The position numbers and the translations under genes were made by a program. Under the pieces are notes generated by a model. The model was not told the DNA's origin. It did no database searches and worked only from the letters and a program-made list of their open reading frames with translations. A stretch of DNA of 64,000 bases, from assembly GCA_017542125.1 (NCBI GenBank), contig JAFXXU010000035.1:1-64000 (forward strand). The letters are read 5' to 3'. Positions 28,291 through 37,645 of this stretch are shown in pieces (the first letter of the stretch is position 1; the number at the start of each line of letters is the position of its first letter). Origin of the DNA: Ruminococcus sp. GTDB lineage: Bacteria > Bacillota > Clostridia > Oscillospirales > Ruminococcaceae.

Positions 28291-29823
28291 TCAGAGCTCC
28301 GGGTTATCGTAGCACTCGAATACCTTATCAATGTATTCCTGATCCTCTTTCTTGTTCTTGGTGAAGAGACTCACTACCGGAACAAGTATGAGGCCGAAGA
28401 GCATTGTGAGAGCGCCGGCGTTGATAGCCGAGTGGATCGCAAGGCCGCCGATCTCAAGGGTGCGCTTGCCGAAGGTGAAGTAGAACATATGGGCAAGGGT
28501 CAGACCCACGCCGCTGATGAAGCAGGCCATAACAGCCGCCTTGGTGATCTTCTTGGAGTAGAGGCCGTAGAGGTAGGGTGCCAGGAAGGCTCCTGCCAGT
28601 GCGCCCCAGGATATGGACATCAGCGTGGAGATTATGGTGGTGGGGTTCTCAAGAGTGAATATTGCAATGACTACCGATACCAGCAGGAACACGCCGATGA
28701 ATATCCTCATTATCAGCAGCTCCTTCTTCTCGGACATATTCTTGCGGAGGGGCTTGATAAGGTCGATGGTGAGTACCGAAGCCGAGGTCAGCACCAGCGA
28801 GGAAAGGGTGGACATGGAGGCGGAAAGCACCAGCACGATAACGATGCCGAAGAGCAGATCGGGGATCTGGTTCATCATCTCGGGAACGATGCCGTCAAAG
28901 CCGGTGGCGGGAGCGCCGTTCACGTTGTCAACGAACAGCCTGCCGAAGCCGCCCAGGAAGTAGCAGCCGCCTGCTACAACAACAGCAAATACGGTGGAAA
29001 CGATGGTGCCGGTCTTGATGGCGTGGTCGTCCTTGACTGCATAGAACTTGCCCACCATCTGGGGAAGTCCCCAGGTACCCAGAGAGGTGAGGATAACAAC
29101 ACCCAGCAGGTTTATGGGGTCGGGGCCGAAGAGAGCTGCGAATTCACCGGTCTTGCCCGAGGCATCGGGGATAGCTGCCATCTTGTCGATGGACTCGGTA
29201 AGGCCGCTGTTCTTGTTGAGGACGGCAAGCACTACTGCGGTGATGCCCACCAGCATAAAGATACCCTGGATGAAGTCGGAGAGTGCGGTAGCCTTGTAGC
29301 CGCCCAGGATAACATAGATCGCGGTGAATACCGCCATAACGATGATGCAGTATTTGTAGGGGATGCCGAAGCCTTTCTCAAAAAGTCTGGAAAGACCGTT
29401 GTATACCGAAGCGGTGTAGGGGATGAGGAACACGAAGATTATCATAGCCGAGCAGATCTTCAGCGCAGAGGAATTGTAGCGCTTCTCGAAGAACTCCGGC
29501 ATAGTCTTGGCTTTCAGATGCTTGGACATGATCCTCGAGCGCTTGCCGAGTATCAGCCAGGGCAGCAGGGAGCCGATGACCGCATTGCCTATACCTACCC
29601 AGGTGGAGGCTACACCGTAGCTCCAGCCGAAGCGCCCCGCATATCCGACGAAGATAACTGCCGAGAAGTAGGAGGTGCCGTAGGCGAAGGCCGTGAACCA
29701 GGGGCCCAGCGTTCTTCCTCCCAGAACGAAATCGGTGACATTTGCCGTCTTCCGTCTGTAATAGACGCCTATGCCGACCATAAGTATCAGATAGGCGATC
29801 AGTATGATCCACATTCCGACCAT
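28291..29823 (-). CDS. Sodium:solute symporter (SSS family, PutP-like)
   Basis: 510 residues, about 13 membrane helices. SSS motifs: NVTDFVLGGRTLGPWFTAFA near the N-terminus, WVGIGNAVIGSLLPW, and ALSDFIQGIFMLVG. The pattern is PutP-like (Na+/proline), though pantothenate or other solutes are possible. The C-terminal tail carries charged residues (FTKNKKEDQEYIDKVF). Single gene with a strong promoter; its 90-nt leader has inverted GCGCTTT/AAAGCGC segments. Confidence 0.86.
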   Translation of the reverse strand: MVGMWIILIAYLILMVGIGVYYRRKTANVTDFVLGGRTLGPWFTAFAYGTSYFSAVIFVGYAGRFGWSYGVASTWVGIGNAVIGSLLPWLILGKRSRIMSKHLKAKTMPEFFEKRYNSSALKICSAMIIFVFLIPYTASVYNGLSRLFEKGFGIPYKYCIIVMAVFTAIYVILGGYKATALSDFIQGIFMLVGITAVVLAVLNKNSGLTESIDKMAAIPDASGKTGEFAALFGPDPINLLGVVILTSLGTWGLPQMVGKFYAVKDDHAIKTGTIVSTVFAVVVAGGCYFLGGFGRLFVDNVNGAPATGFDGIVPEMMNQIPDLLFGIVIVLVLSASMSTLSSLVLTSASVLTIDLIKPLRKNMSEKKELLIMRIFIGVFLLVSVVIAIFTLENPTTIISTLMSISWGALAGAFLAPYLYGLYSKKITKAAVMACFISGVGLTLAHMFYFTFGKRTLEIGGLAIHSAINAGALTMLFGLILVPVVSLFTKNKKEDQEYIDKVFECYDNPEL

Positions 29824-29912
29824 ATCAATACATTTCCTTTCCCATAATGGATTTTAACAATTTAGCGCTTTTGCGTTTTTACGCTTTTACCCGATAAAGC
29901 GCCGCATACCTT

Positions 29913-29941
29913 ATTATACTCCATAGCTCCCGTTTTGTCAA
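29913..29941 (-). promoter_or_regulatory. Promoter of the SSS symporter gene
   Basis: Minus strand: TTGACA (29936-29941), 17 bp, TATAAT (29913-29918). Confidence 0.82.
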
Positions 29942-29963
29942 GAGTTTTTTTATTACGGGGTTT

Positions 29964-30143
29964 TTAAGGCAACACCGCACGACCCCTGTGCATCAGATGC
30001 GCCGTCCAGATTTTCGTCAGATTGCCTAAATTCGACGCAAGCTTGCTGACGCAAGTCAAGGAGAATTTGGGTAATATGACGGAAAGCTGGCAAGCAGATG
30101 ATGTGCAGAGGCGTTAGCCGCGGGTCGTGCGGTGTTGCCTTAA
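29964..30143. repeat. MITE-like dispersed repeat, copy 2
   Basis: About 180 bp with a perfect 22-bp terminal inverted repeat (29964-29985 and 30122-30143). In reverse orientation it aligns along its length with 39-231. It lies upstream of the symporter promoter in a gene-free stretch. The sequence from 30144 to about 30328 shows nothing further recognisable. Confidence 0.82.
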
Positions 30144-30328
30144 TTAGTCATAACTCCCCCAACCCTCAGCAGGGGAGAGCTGTTACAACTCCGCTCGCCT
30201 TACTCCGCGCTCCCGTCTCCCTGTCCGGATCCGCCCTCGCCAAAAAGCATTAAAAGTCTTTGGAAAGGTTTTCCTAAACATATCCCGCACAAGGAAACTG
30301 CAGCACGCAGAAAGGCGGGCGGATATGC

Positions 30329-30357
30329 TTGACAAAACCTTGATTTTGTGGTAAAGT
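30329..30357 (+). promoter_or_regulatory. Probable promoter of the small membrane gene and proS
   Basis: TTGACA (30329-30334), 17 bp, weak -10 TAAAGT (30352-30357). Confidence 0.5.
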
Positions 30358-30395
30358 TAAAAGGCGGTATTATGTTTTCAGGGAGGTGTGCGTTT

Positions 30396-30683
30396 ATGAA
30401 CAGCGAGCTTGTCACGCTGCTTTTGAAGCTGATATTCGGCAGTGCTCTGATAATGGCGTTCATAGCGCTTGCCTGTATAGTAACGCCGAGGCTTGCAAAG
30501 GTCATCACAAAGCGTCATCCCGAATGGAACAGTCCCGAAAGGGTGGGGGATGATAACGAGTCTGCCGGGGAGCCCTCGGTCAAGGGTGCCTACGATGCGC
30601 AGAAAGAGGATTATGACCTGAATTACAAGATCTACAATAAAGATATATATGGAGTTGATTTCAAGAATGGCAAAAAACAATGA
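30396..30683 (+). CDS. Small single-pass membrane protein
   Basis: 95 residues from the ATG at 30396, selected because GGGAGG lies 9 nt upstream; earlier in-frame starts lack a site. One membrane segment at about 4-29, then a soluble tail with a predicted basic start ([13 protein letters not shown]) and an acidic, Tyr-rich end. It overlaps the start of proS by 17 bp. No family recognised; coupling to proS suggests only shared expression. Confidence 0.65.
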   Translation: MNSELVTLLLKLIFGSALIMAFIALACIVTPRLAKVITKRHPEWNSPERVGDDNESAGEPSVKGAYDAQKEDYDLNYKIYNKDIYGVDFKNGKKQ

Positions 30684-32127
30684 CAAAAAGGTCGAAGCGA
30701 TAACCTCAATGGACGAGGACTTCGCAAAGTGGTACACCGATATCTGCAAGAAGGCCGAGCTGGTAGAGTACACCAGCGTTAAGGGCTGTATGGTCATCAG
30801 ACCCTACGGCTATGCTATCTGGGAGAATATCCAGAAGATACTTGACTCGGAGTTCAAGGCGCTGGGTCACGAGAATGTATGTATGCCTATGTTCATCCCC
30901 GAGAGCCTCCTCAATAAGGAGAAGGACCACGTTGAGGGCTTTGCTCCCGAAGTAGCCTGGGTAACTCACGGCGGCAGCGAGAAGCTGGAGGAGCGCCTCT
31001 GCGTCCGCCCCACTTCCGAGACGCTGTTCTGCGAGCACTATGCCAATATCGTACACAGCTACCGCGACCTGCCGAAGCTCTACAATCAGTGGGTGTCGGT
31101 AGTCCGCTGGGAAAAGACCACCCGCCCCTTCCTGCGCTCCAGAGAGTTCCTCTGGCAGGAGGGACACACCATCCACGCCACAGCGCAGGAGGCTGCTGAG
31201 GAGACCGAGCGTATGCTCAACTGCTATGCAGATTTCTGCGAGAAGAGCCTCTGTATGCCCGTGGTAAGAGGTCAGAAGACCGAGTCGGATAAGTTTGCGG
31301 GCGCAGTTTCCACCTACGCCATCGAGGCTATGATGCACGACGGCAAGGCTCTGCAGGCCGGTACCTCCCACTATTTCGGCGACGGCTTCGCCAAGGCCTT
31401 CGGCATCCAGTTCACCAGCAAGGATAACAAGCTGGAGTATCCCCATCAGACCTCCTGGGGCATGACCACCCGCCTTATCGGCGCTATCATAATGACCCAC
31501 GGCGACAACAACGGACTTGTCCTGCCGCCTGCGGTAGCACCTGTTCAGGTCGTTATCGTGCCTATCGCCCAGTTCAAGGAGGGAGTTTTGGAAAAGGCAG
31601 GGGAGATTCTCGAGAAGCTGAAGGCTCTCGGCATCAGGGTCAAGCTGGACGACAGTGACAACTCTCCCGGCTGGAAGTTCGCTGAGTACGAGATGCGTGG
31701 CGTGCCTGTCCGCATAGAGATAGGCCCCAAGGATATCGAGAACGGCCAGTGCGTAGTGGCTACCCGCTACAACAGTCAGAAGCAGACCGTCTCCCTGGAG
31801 AATATGCTGGAGACTCTCGCTGCAAAGGTGACAGACCTGCTGGAGAACGAGATCCCTCAGGGTATGTTCAATAACGCCCTCGAGAACAGAAAGAACCGCA
31901 CCTATCAGTGCACCACCGTTGACGAGATCAACAAGGCGCTTGAAGAAAAGGGCGACGGCTTCATCGAGGCTATGTGGTGCGGCGACGAGGCCTGCGAGGA
32001 TAAGGTCAAGGAGCTTTCCGGCGTGGGTTCAAGGTGCATCCCCTTTGAGCAGCATCAGATCTCCGATAAGTGCGTATGCTGCGGCAAGCCCGCAAAGAGC
32101 ATGGTGCTCTGGGGAAAAGCGTACTAA
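30667..32127 (+). CDS. proS: Prolyl-tRNA synthetase, eukaryote/archaeal-like short type
   Basis: 486 residues from the ATG at 30667; an upstream ATG at 30649 is possible. Class II synthetase with motif 2 [20 protein letters not shown] and motif 3 [14 protein letters not shown], followed by an anticodon-binding domain ([14 protein letters not shown]) and a C-terminal extension ending with a Cys-rich segment (CVCCGKPAK) and KAY. No editing INS domain is inserted between motifs 2 and 3, which is the non-canonical ProRS type seen in some Firmicutes. It charges tRNA-Pro. Confidence 0.93.
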   Translation: MAKNNDKKVEAITSMDEDFAKWYTDICKKAELVEYTSVKGCMVIRPYGYAIWENIQKILDSEFKALGHENVCMPMFIPESLLNKEKDHVEGFAPEVAWVTHGGSEKLEERLCVRPTSETLFCEHYANIVHSYRDLPKLYNQWVSVVRWEKTTRPFLRSREFLWQEGHTIHATAQEAAEETERMLNCYADFCEKSLCMPVVRGQKTESDKFAGAVSTYAIEAMMHDGKALQAGTSHYFGDGFAKAFGIQFTSKDNKLEYPHQTSWGMTTRLIGAIIMTHGDNNGLVLPPAVAPVQVVIVPIAQFKEGVLEKAGEILEKLKALGIRVKLDDSDNSPGWKFAEYEMRGVPVRIEIGPKDIENGQCVVATRYNSQKQTVSLENMLETLAAKVTDLLENEIPQGMFNNALENRKNRTYQCTTVDEINKALEEKGDGFIEAMWCGDEACEDKVKELSGVGSRCIPFEQHQISDKCVCCGKPAKSMVLWGKAY

Positions 32128-32144
32128 GCAATAACAGATATCAG

Positions 32145-32171
32145 GCAGGAGTTCCGGCTCCTGCTTTTTTT
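32145..32171 (+). terminator. Terminator after proS
   Basis: 7-bp stem (32145-32151 with 32158-32164) followed by seven T residues. Confidence 0.88.
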
Positions 32172-32245
32172 GTATCTGTTTTGACTGTAACTATTTTAAC
32201 CGTGAATTATCATACGAACCGTTTTATTCGTTTTGCGATATGCTG

Positions 32246-32274
32246 TTGACAGAGTGCGGAATATCTGGTATAAT
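32246..32274 (+). promoter_or_regulatory. Promoter of the CotH lipoprotein gene
   Basis: TTGACA (32246-32251), 17 bp, TATAAT (32269-32274), 54 nt before the start. Confidence 0.85.
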
Positions 32275-32328
32275 ATCTCTTGACAGATTTAGGATCGCGT
32301 ATCATAATATATGGAGGTGTGTGATAAT

Positions 32329-34284
32329 ATGAAACAGTATAGGCTGAGAGCCGCGGCCTTTGCCGCAGCGCTGATGCTGCTCTGCGGCTGTGCCTCTCAG
32401 AGCAGCTCCGCTCCGGAGAGCTCGCCGGTAACGGAAACAGCAGCGGGTACGGAGCAGGCATCCTCGGCTGAGCCGGAGCCCGAAAAGGAGAAAAAGCCCG
32501 TCACCGAGGGCTCGGTGGAGTTCTCCGCGGAGAGCGGCGTCTACTCCGAGAGCTTTGAGCTGACCCTGACATCTTCGGAGCAGGGGGAGATCTACTATAC
32601 CACCGACGGCAGCGACCCGGCTCTTTCGTCCACGGCAAAAAAGTACGAAAGCCCCATAACCGTCACCGACAGGCGAGGAGAGGCCAATGGGGTCAGCGCG
32701 GTGGATCCTCTGCTCATCGCCGGGACCTTCAACGAGCCCGACAGCTCCCGCAAGGGCTTCATCAGCAAGGTCAGCGCGCCCTCGGACAAAGCCGTTGACA
32801 AGTGTACGGCGGTGAGAGCGGCGGTGAAGCGGGAGGACGGCAGCTTTGGCGGCAATTCCTCCGCCTGCTATTTCATCGGCACTGCCGAGGAGCATATCCG
32901 GGGCCTTGCCGAGAGCTGCAAGGCGGCAGGGCAGCCTCTTGCGGTCATAAGCCTCGCTATGGACTACGATGACCTCTTCGACAGCGAAAAGGGCATCTAC
33001 GTCAAGGGGGATATCTTCGATAAGGCGCTGGCAGCCGAGGGCCGCGTCAAGGACGGCGAGACCGCCCGCTCCCTCGATGCCAACTACAAGCAGCACGGCA
33101 AGGAATGGGAACGTCAGGCAGGGATGACCTTTATGGAGTTCTCACCGGAGGGGAGCGTCACCCGCTTCACCCAGGACTGCGGCGTGCGGATCCAGGGCAA
33201 CTATTCCCGCTCGGATCTTCAGAAGGGTCTGCGGCTCTATGCCAGAGCCGAGTACGGCGGGCGGAATTTCTCCTTCCCCGTTTTCGGCGAGGACTATCAC
33301 AACGATGCCGGCGAGACTATGGATAAGTTCGATACTCTCGTCCTCCGGGCAGGAGGCAACTGCGCCTTTACCGCCAAATTCAACGACACTTACTGGCATT
33401 CGCTTATGAGAGAGGGTGCCTGCGAGACCAAGCGCTCCCGCCCCTGTGTGGTGTACCTGAACGGCGAATACTGGGGGCTCTACGTCCTGGAGGAGGACTA
33501 CTCCGACGACTACTTTGAGGATAAGCACGGCGTTGACAAGGATGATGTGGTGGTCTACAAGGGGGATGCGGAGAAGTACGAGTCCGGCTACAAGCTTGAT
33601 GAGGGCAGGCTCCCCGAGGGCGAGAGCGAGGACTACTTCTTTAAGGAGCTTAAGGCCTTCTTCAATAAGCACAAGGATGCATCTTCTGACGAGGACTTTG
33701 CCGCCCTCTGCGCGCTGGTCGATCCCGACAGCGTCAGGGACTATTTCGCCTATGAGTGCTGGATCAACAACAAGTGGGACTGGCCGGGCAAGAACTGGTC
33801 TATGTGGAAGACAGCCTCCGTTTCCGATGCCTCGCCCTACGCCGACGGCAGGTGGCGCTTTATGCTCTACGATGTTGAGTTCGGCGGCGTCAGCGGCAGC
33901 AGCGATGCGGGCGTCAACACCGTCAAGGAGGATAACTACAAGCCCAAGGGCCTGCTGGATATGGATACAAACAACCCCGCCGTCCTCTGCTTTGCCTATA
34001 TGATGACCAACGAGGGCTTCCGTCAGGGCTTTTACGAGAGGCTGGAGGGGCTCTCGACCGGCGAGCTGGAGAGATCGGCAGCCAAGGAGCGGCTCAAGGA
34101 GTTTGAGAACATCTACTCTCCCCTCTATGAGCAGTTCTTTGAGCGCTACCCCGGCACAGGCTCTGCCGATGAGGCAGTCAACGGCGGTTATGCCAGCATC
34201 AGGTGCATCTCCGACTTTCTCGATAAGCGTGCGGCAAGCATAAATAAACTGATCAAATACTGCCGGAAAACTCTGGGGTCATAA
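32329..34284 (+). CDS. CotH-kinase-family lipoprotein with chitobiase-like domain
   Basis: 651 residues from the ATG at 32329 (GGAGGT 10 nt upstream). Lipobox LLCGC at about residue 20 predicts surface anchoring. Residues about 60-125 resemble the CHB_HEX_C beta-sandwich (GEIYYTTDGSDPALSS). Then comes the CotH domain (about 250-600): GVRIQGNYSRSDLQKGLRLY, LVLRAGGNC, YLNGEYWGLYVLEEDYSDDY and WRFMLYDVEFG. CotH is an atypical protein kinase of spore coats; in Ruminococcaceae CotH proteins also occur as surface or cellulosomal proteins. The substrate here is unknown. Confidence 0.85.
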   Translation: MKQYRLRAAAFAAALMLLCGCASQSSSAPESSPVTETAAGTEQASSAEPEPEKEKKPVTEGSVEFSAESGVYSESFELTLTSSEQGEIYYTTDGSDPALSSTAKKYESPITVTDRRGEANGVSAVDPLLIAGTFNEPDSSRKGFISKVSAPSDKAVDKCTAVRAAVKREDGSFGGNSSACYFIGTAEEHIRGLAESCKAAGQPLAVISLAMDYDDLFDSEKGIYVKGDIFDKALAAEGRVKDGETARSLDANYKQHGKEWERQAGMTFMEFSPEGSVTRFTQDCGVRIQGNYSRSDLQKGLRLYARAEYGGRNFSFPVFGEDYHNDAGETMDKFDTLVLRAGGNCAFTAKFNDTYWHSLMREGACETKRSRPCVVYLNGEYWGLYVLEEDYSDDYFEDKHGVDKDDVVVYKGDAEKYESGYKLDEGRLPEGESEDYFFKELKAFFNKHKDASSDEDFAALCALVDPDSVRDYFAYECWINNKWDWPGKNWSMWKTASVSDASPYADGRWRFMLYDVEFGGVSGSSDAGVNTVKEDNYKPKGLLDMDTNNPAVLCFAYMMTNEGFRQGFYERLEGLSTGELERSAAKERLKEFENIYSPLYEQFFERYPGTGSADEAVNGGYASIRCISDFLDKRAASINKLIKYCRKTLGS

Positions 34285-34293
34285 AACGGGAAA

Positions 34294-34318
34294 AACGCAG
34301 GTTTTACCTGCGTTTTTT
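34294..34318 (+). terminator. Terminator after the CotH gene
   Basis: ACGCAGGT/ACCTGCGT hairpin with a 3-nt loop followed by six T residues. Confidence 0.88.
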
Positions 34319-34319
34319 G

Positions 34320-34348
34320 TTGACATTCAGCGGCTGATGTGTTACCAT
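34320..34348 (+). promoter_or_regulatory. Possible promoter of the MutS-like gene
   Basis: TTGACA (34320-34325), 17 bp, weak -10 TACCAT (34343-34348), directly after the terminator. Confidence 0.5.
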
Positions 34349-34379
34349 AAATACATAAGGCATACAGGAGGGCAGCACT

Positions 34380-36104
34380 ATGAACACCGATAATTATTTC
34401 AGCATACTGTTCTGCGGAGAGGGCAGGAGATACAAGCGCCTTTCGGATACGGCGTTCCACGACCTGGGGCTGGATACGGTCTTGAAGAGCTTTACCGACG
34501 ACCCCAAGGAGCAGAAAATGATCGCCGATGTCCTCTCGGAGATGACCCCCGACCCCGAAACCGCCCGCTACCGCAGCGAGGTGTTCTCGGACATCGCAGC
34601 ACTGCCGGAGCTGAGGGAGAAGATGTGCGCTCTCTTTGAGCGTATGGAGTTCATCCGCTCCTTCGGGATAATGCATAAGACTATGGACAAGGAGCTGGGC
34701 CTCTGGCACCTTTTCCACCGTATGGAGGAGCTGGGCGACTATATCGAGTGCGTGGAGTCGATGCAGGACTGCCTCGCTGACGACAGGATACGCTCCCGGG
34801 GACTGCTGGCTCTCCGAGAGCATATCGCAGGGCTCTACGAGGACGCCTGTTTTGCAGAGATGAAGCAGGATATAACCTCTCTGCGGGTAAAGGCCTCCGA
34901 GGTAAAGAGCGTAACTCTCGGCATAAACGTTAACGAGCGGTTCGAGGCGGTGAGCATGGGTCTGGTGTCGGTGAACAGCAAGCCCTTCAAGCGCTCGGGG
35001 ATAGTCGGCAGCTTTGCCGACGCCATAGCCTCCAAAGACAGGCTCTCCTCCACCGAGGAATGGAACGGCGATATGCGCTATTACCCCATCGACAGCGCCT
35101 CGGACGGCAGGTTCGCCGCAGCTGTGGAGAAGCAGGCGGCCTTTATGGCACCTAGGATAATGCCCTTCGTTGATGCCAGGACCAAATCCACCATCGTGGG
35201 CACCGCCGAGGGCGACGGCGCAAAGGGCTCCACCTTCTACCTGGAGGCCACCATAAACAAAATGCTGGGCTCCCTGGTCAAGCGCCTGCGGGACACGCTC
35301 ACCAAGTACGCGAATGTGGCGGTAATGAGCATCTCCCAGCTTCTGCCGGAGTTCACCTACTATATCAGAGCCGTGGAGTTCGTGGAGAAATGCCGCGCCA
35401 AGGGCTTTGATTTCTGCAAGGCGCAGCCCTCCGACGAAAAGGGCATGATGAATGCCAGGGGCTTTTATAACCTCAAGCTGGCCCTCACCCTCGACTCCCC
35501 GGAGGAGCTTGTCAAGAACGACCTTGACTTTGACGAAGCCCACACCGTCTACATACTCACGGGTGCCAACAGAGGAGGCAAGACCACGGCGACCCAGGCC
35601 GTAGGGCTGCTGTTCGTGCTGGCTCAGGCAGGTATGGACGTCCCCGCCGAGGGCTTTGAATTCAGCCCCGCCGACTGCATCTACACCCATTTCCCCGCCG
35701 ACGAGGACAAGACTGTGGATCTCGGCAGACTGGGCGAGGAATGCGTCCGCTTCCGTGAGATATACACTGAGAGCAGCAACGACAGCCTTATGCTCTTAAA
35801 CGAGACCTTCTCCACCACCTCCTTTGAGGAGGGCTGCTATATCGCCAAGGATTCGGTGAGGGCGCTGCTCAGAAAGCGGGTCAGGACGATATATAACACC
35901 CATATGCATCGCCTTGCCGCCGATCTCGGCGAGCTTGGCAGCGATGGCGCGGGAGCAGTATCACTCACCGTCCGCACGGATGCGGGCAAGCGCTCCTTCA
36001 GGCTGGAGCTGGCCTCACCCGAGGGGCTCTCCTACGCCCACGATATCGCTGAAAAATACGGCGTGACCTATGAGCTGCTCACAGCCCCCGAGGGCTTGAC
36101 TTGA
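34380..36104 (+). CDS. MutS-like ATPase lacking mismatch-recognition domain
   Basis: 574 residues, ATG behind AGGAGGG. The C-terminal third is a MutS domain V ATPase: Walker A LTGANRGGKTTATQA (about 397-411), Walker B region LMLLNETFSTTSFEEG, and NTHMHRLAADL. The preceding part looks like the helical core and clamp (domain III/IV) of MutS; the N-terminal mismatch-binding domain I is absent. Glu in LLNETFS sits where MutS has Asp-Glu. Such truncated MutS relatives in Clostridia are uncharacterised and may act on recombination intermediates rather than mismatches. Confidence 0.82.
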   Translation: MNTDNYFSILFCGEGRRYKRLSDTAFHDLGLDTVLKSFTDDPKEQKMIADVLSEMTPDPETARYRSEVFSDIAALPELREKMCALFERMEFIRSFGIMHKTMDKELGLWHLFHRMEELGDYIECVESMQDCLADDRIRSRGLLALREHIAGLYEDACFAEMKQDITSLRVKASEVKSVTLGINVNERFEAVSMGLVSVNSKPFKRSGIVGSFADAIASKDRLSSTEEWNGDMRYYPIDSASDGRFAAAVEKQAAFMAPRIMPFVDARTKSTIVGTAEGDGAKGSTFYLEATINKMLGSLVKRLRDTLTKYANVAVMSISQLLPEFTYYIRAVEFVEKCRAKGFDFCKAQPSDEKGMMNARGFYNLKLALTLDSPEELVKNDLDFDEAHTVYILTGANRGGKTTATQAVGLLFVLAQAGMDVPAEGFEFSPADCIYTHFPADEDKTVDLGRLGEECVRFREIYTESSNDSLMLLNETFSTTSFEEGCYIAKDSVRALLRKRVRTIYNTHMHRLAADLGELGSDGAGAVSLTVRTDAGKRSFRLELASPEGLSYAHDIAEKYGVTYELLTAPEGLT

Positions 36105-36124
36105 CGGCGCTTTTGTAGTATAAT
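36096..36124 (+). promoter_or_regulatory. Promoter of the second AlgJ-like gene
   Basis: TTGACT (36096-36101), 17 bp, TATAAT (36119-36124); it overlaps the stop codon of the MutS-like gene. Confidence 0.75.
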
Positions 36125-36171
36125 ATACTTTGTCCGCAAAACAGGATATATTGCTAAAAGGAGCTTATCTG

Positions 36172-37599
36172 ATGAACAAGGCTTTCAAAATAGCATATGC
36201 CTCGGTGTTTCTGGCGATCTGTGCGACGCCTCTCATACTGATGCCCTTCGTTACCGGCAATGCCGAGATAGAGAAGAAAGAGCTCACAGCCATGCCCTCT
36301 CTTATCAAGGACGGCTCGCTGAACAACGATTTCTCCACCGAGTTTGAGTCGTGGTTCAACGACAGGCTGCCCCTCCGTTCGGAGCTGCTCTCCGCCGCCG
36401 ACTTCGTCAAGAGCGAGGTGTTCTCCTCGCCCGCATCGAACGTCATCACCGGCAGCGACGGCTGGCTTTTCTTCAACGACGAAAAGAAGGACTATATGGA
36501 CACCAACGCCCTCTCCGAGAGGCAGCTGCGCAGCTCGGCTGTCACCGTTTCGCTGCTTGAGGAGTATGTGACCTCACGGGGCGGACGCTTCGTGTTCGTG
36601 CCGATGCCCAATAAGGCCTCTGTCTATGGGGAGTATATGCCCTCCTGCTATACAATGTCCCGGATGAACAACCTCTCGCGCCTCTGCGCCGAGTTGGACA
36701 AGCTGGAGGTCAACTACGTCGATATGAAGCAGGTGCTCACCGATAACAAGGATCAGGGGGTCTACCATAAGCGGGATACCCACTGGAACTACCTGGGGGC
36801 TCTCATCGGCTACAACGCCATAATGGACAAGCTGGGAGCTGACCACCGCACCTACGGCGGCGCCTCCTACGAATACAAAAAGGACTGGCGTGCCGACCTG
36901 GATAAGCTGCTTTACCCCTCAAGCGGGTTTATGGATTATCAGTACCATTTTGATATCGAGTATCAGCCCTTCCGCTTCTCCGCCCCTGCCGGTATTACCG
37001 ACGAGCAGGAGGCTCTTGCCAGCTTTATGAGCGACAAGGAGGAGAACGACATCCGCATCACCGCTCAGAACGAGGGCGACGCCGCCAACGAGCGCCTCTA
37101 TATGGTGCGTGACTCCTTCGGACGCGCCCTGCTGCCCTTTATGATCGACAACTACGAGAAGTCGATGTTCGTCCGTGCCGATAATCCCGATATGTCAATG
37201 GCCTCCGAGGGCGGGGATATGGTCTATGAGATCGTCGAGAGAAATATCTCCCGCATCGCTGCCAAGGCGCCCTATATGTTCGCCCCCGAGAGAGAGGGCT
37301 TTGAGATTCCCGCTGTCGGCGGTGAGGTGGAAAAGACCGTCTGCACCGACGAGGGCTATGCGGTAAGGCTCTACGGCAAGCTTCCAGAAGGCAAGCTCAC
37401 CGACGGACGCACCTACGTCACCCTGACCCAAAACGGCACCACCCGCACCTTTGAAGCCTTCCCCATCTGTGAAAAGGAACTGGAAGGCGACCGCGGGTTT
37501 TCAATGTATCTCTCCCCCGACCTTGGCCTGGAGGGGGAATACGAACTTACCGTCACCGCCGACGGCGTTGCATATTCCGGCGGGAAGATAACCGTTTGA
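36172..37599 (+). CDS. AlgJ/DHHW-like exported protein
   Basis: 475 residues from the ATG at 36172 (AAGGAG upstream). Signal anchor at about 5-25, then an alginate O-acetyltransferase-like domain (about 50-380): ITGSDGWLFFNDEKKDYMD, VYHKRDTHWNYLGALIGYN (the DTHW version of the DHHW motif) and LYMVRDSFGRALLPFMIDNY with the catalytic-type serine. A C-terminal beta-rich domain (about 385-475) resembles an Ig-like fold. Its likely job is O-acetylation of a surface polymer using acyl groups delivered by an MBOAT protein; none is adjacent, but one lies at 7000. Confidence 0.82.
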   Translation: MNKAFKIAYASVFLAICATPLILMPFVTGNAEIEKKELTAMPSLIKDGSLNNDFSTEFESWFNDRLPLRSELLSAADFVKSEVFSSPASNVITGSDGWLFFNDEKKDYMDTNALSERQLRSSAVTVSLLEEYVTSRGGRFVFVPMPNKASVYGEYMPSCYTMSRMNNLSRLCAELDKLEVNYVDMKQVLTDNKDQGVYHKRDTHWNYLGALIGYNAIMDKLGADHRTYGGASYEYKKDWRADLDKLLYPSSGFMDYQYHFDIEYQPFRFSAPAGITDEQEALASFMSDKEENDIRITAQNEGDAANERLYMVRDSFGRALLPFMIDNYEKSMFVRADNPDMSMASEGGDMVYEIVERNISRIAAKAPYMFAPEREGFEIPAVGGEVEKTVCTDEGYAVRLYGKLPEGKLTDGRTYVTLTQNGTTRTFEAFPICEKELEGDRGFSMYLSPDLGLEGEYELTVTADGVAYSGGKITV

Positions 37600-37611
37600 T
37601 AAATATAAATG

Positions 37612-37640
37612 CCCGCCGCACCGGGGATGGTGCAGGCGGG
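37612..37640. terminator. Terminator between convergent genes
   Basis: Hairpin CCCGCC-GCACC / GGTGC-A-GGCGGG with one bulge, followed by an AT-rich tract; it serves the AlgJ-like gene and may serve the convergent gene at 37646. Confidence 0.75.
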
Positions 37641-37645
37641 TCTTA

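Noticed and set aside
28264-29847. A 527-codon plus-strand frame opposite the SSS symporter
   Set aside because: The minus strand encodes a clear multi-helix symporter with promoter and start site; the plus frame is low-complexity antisense.
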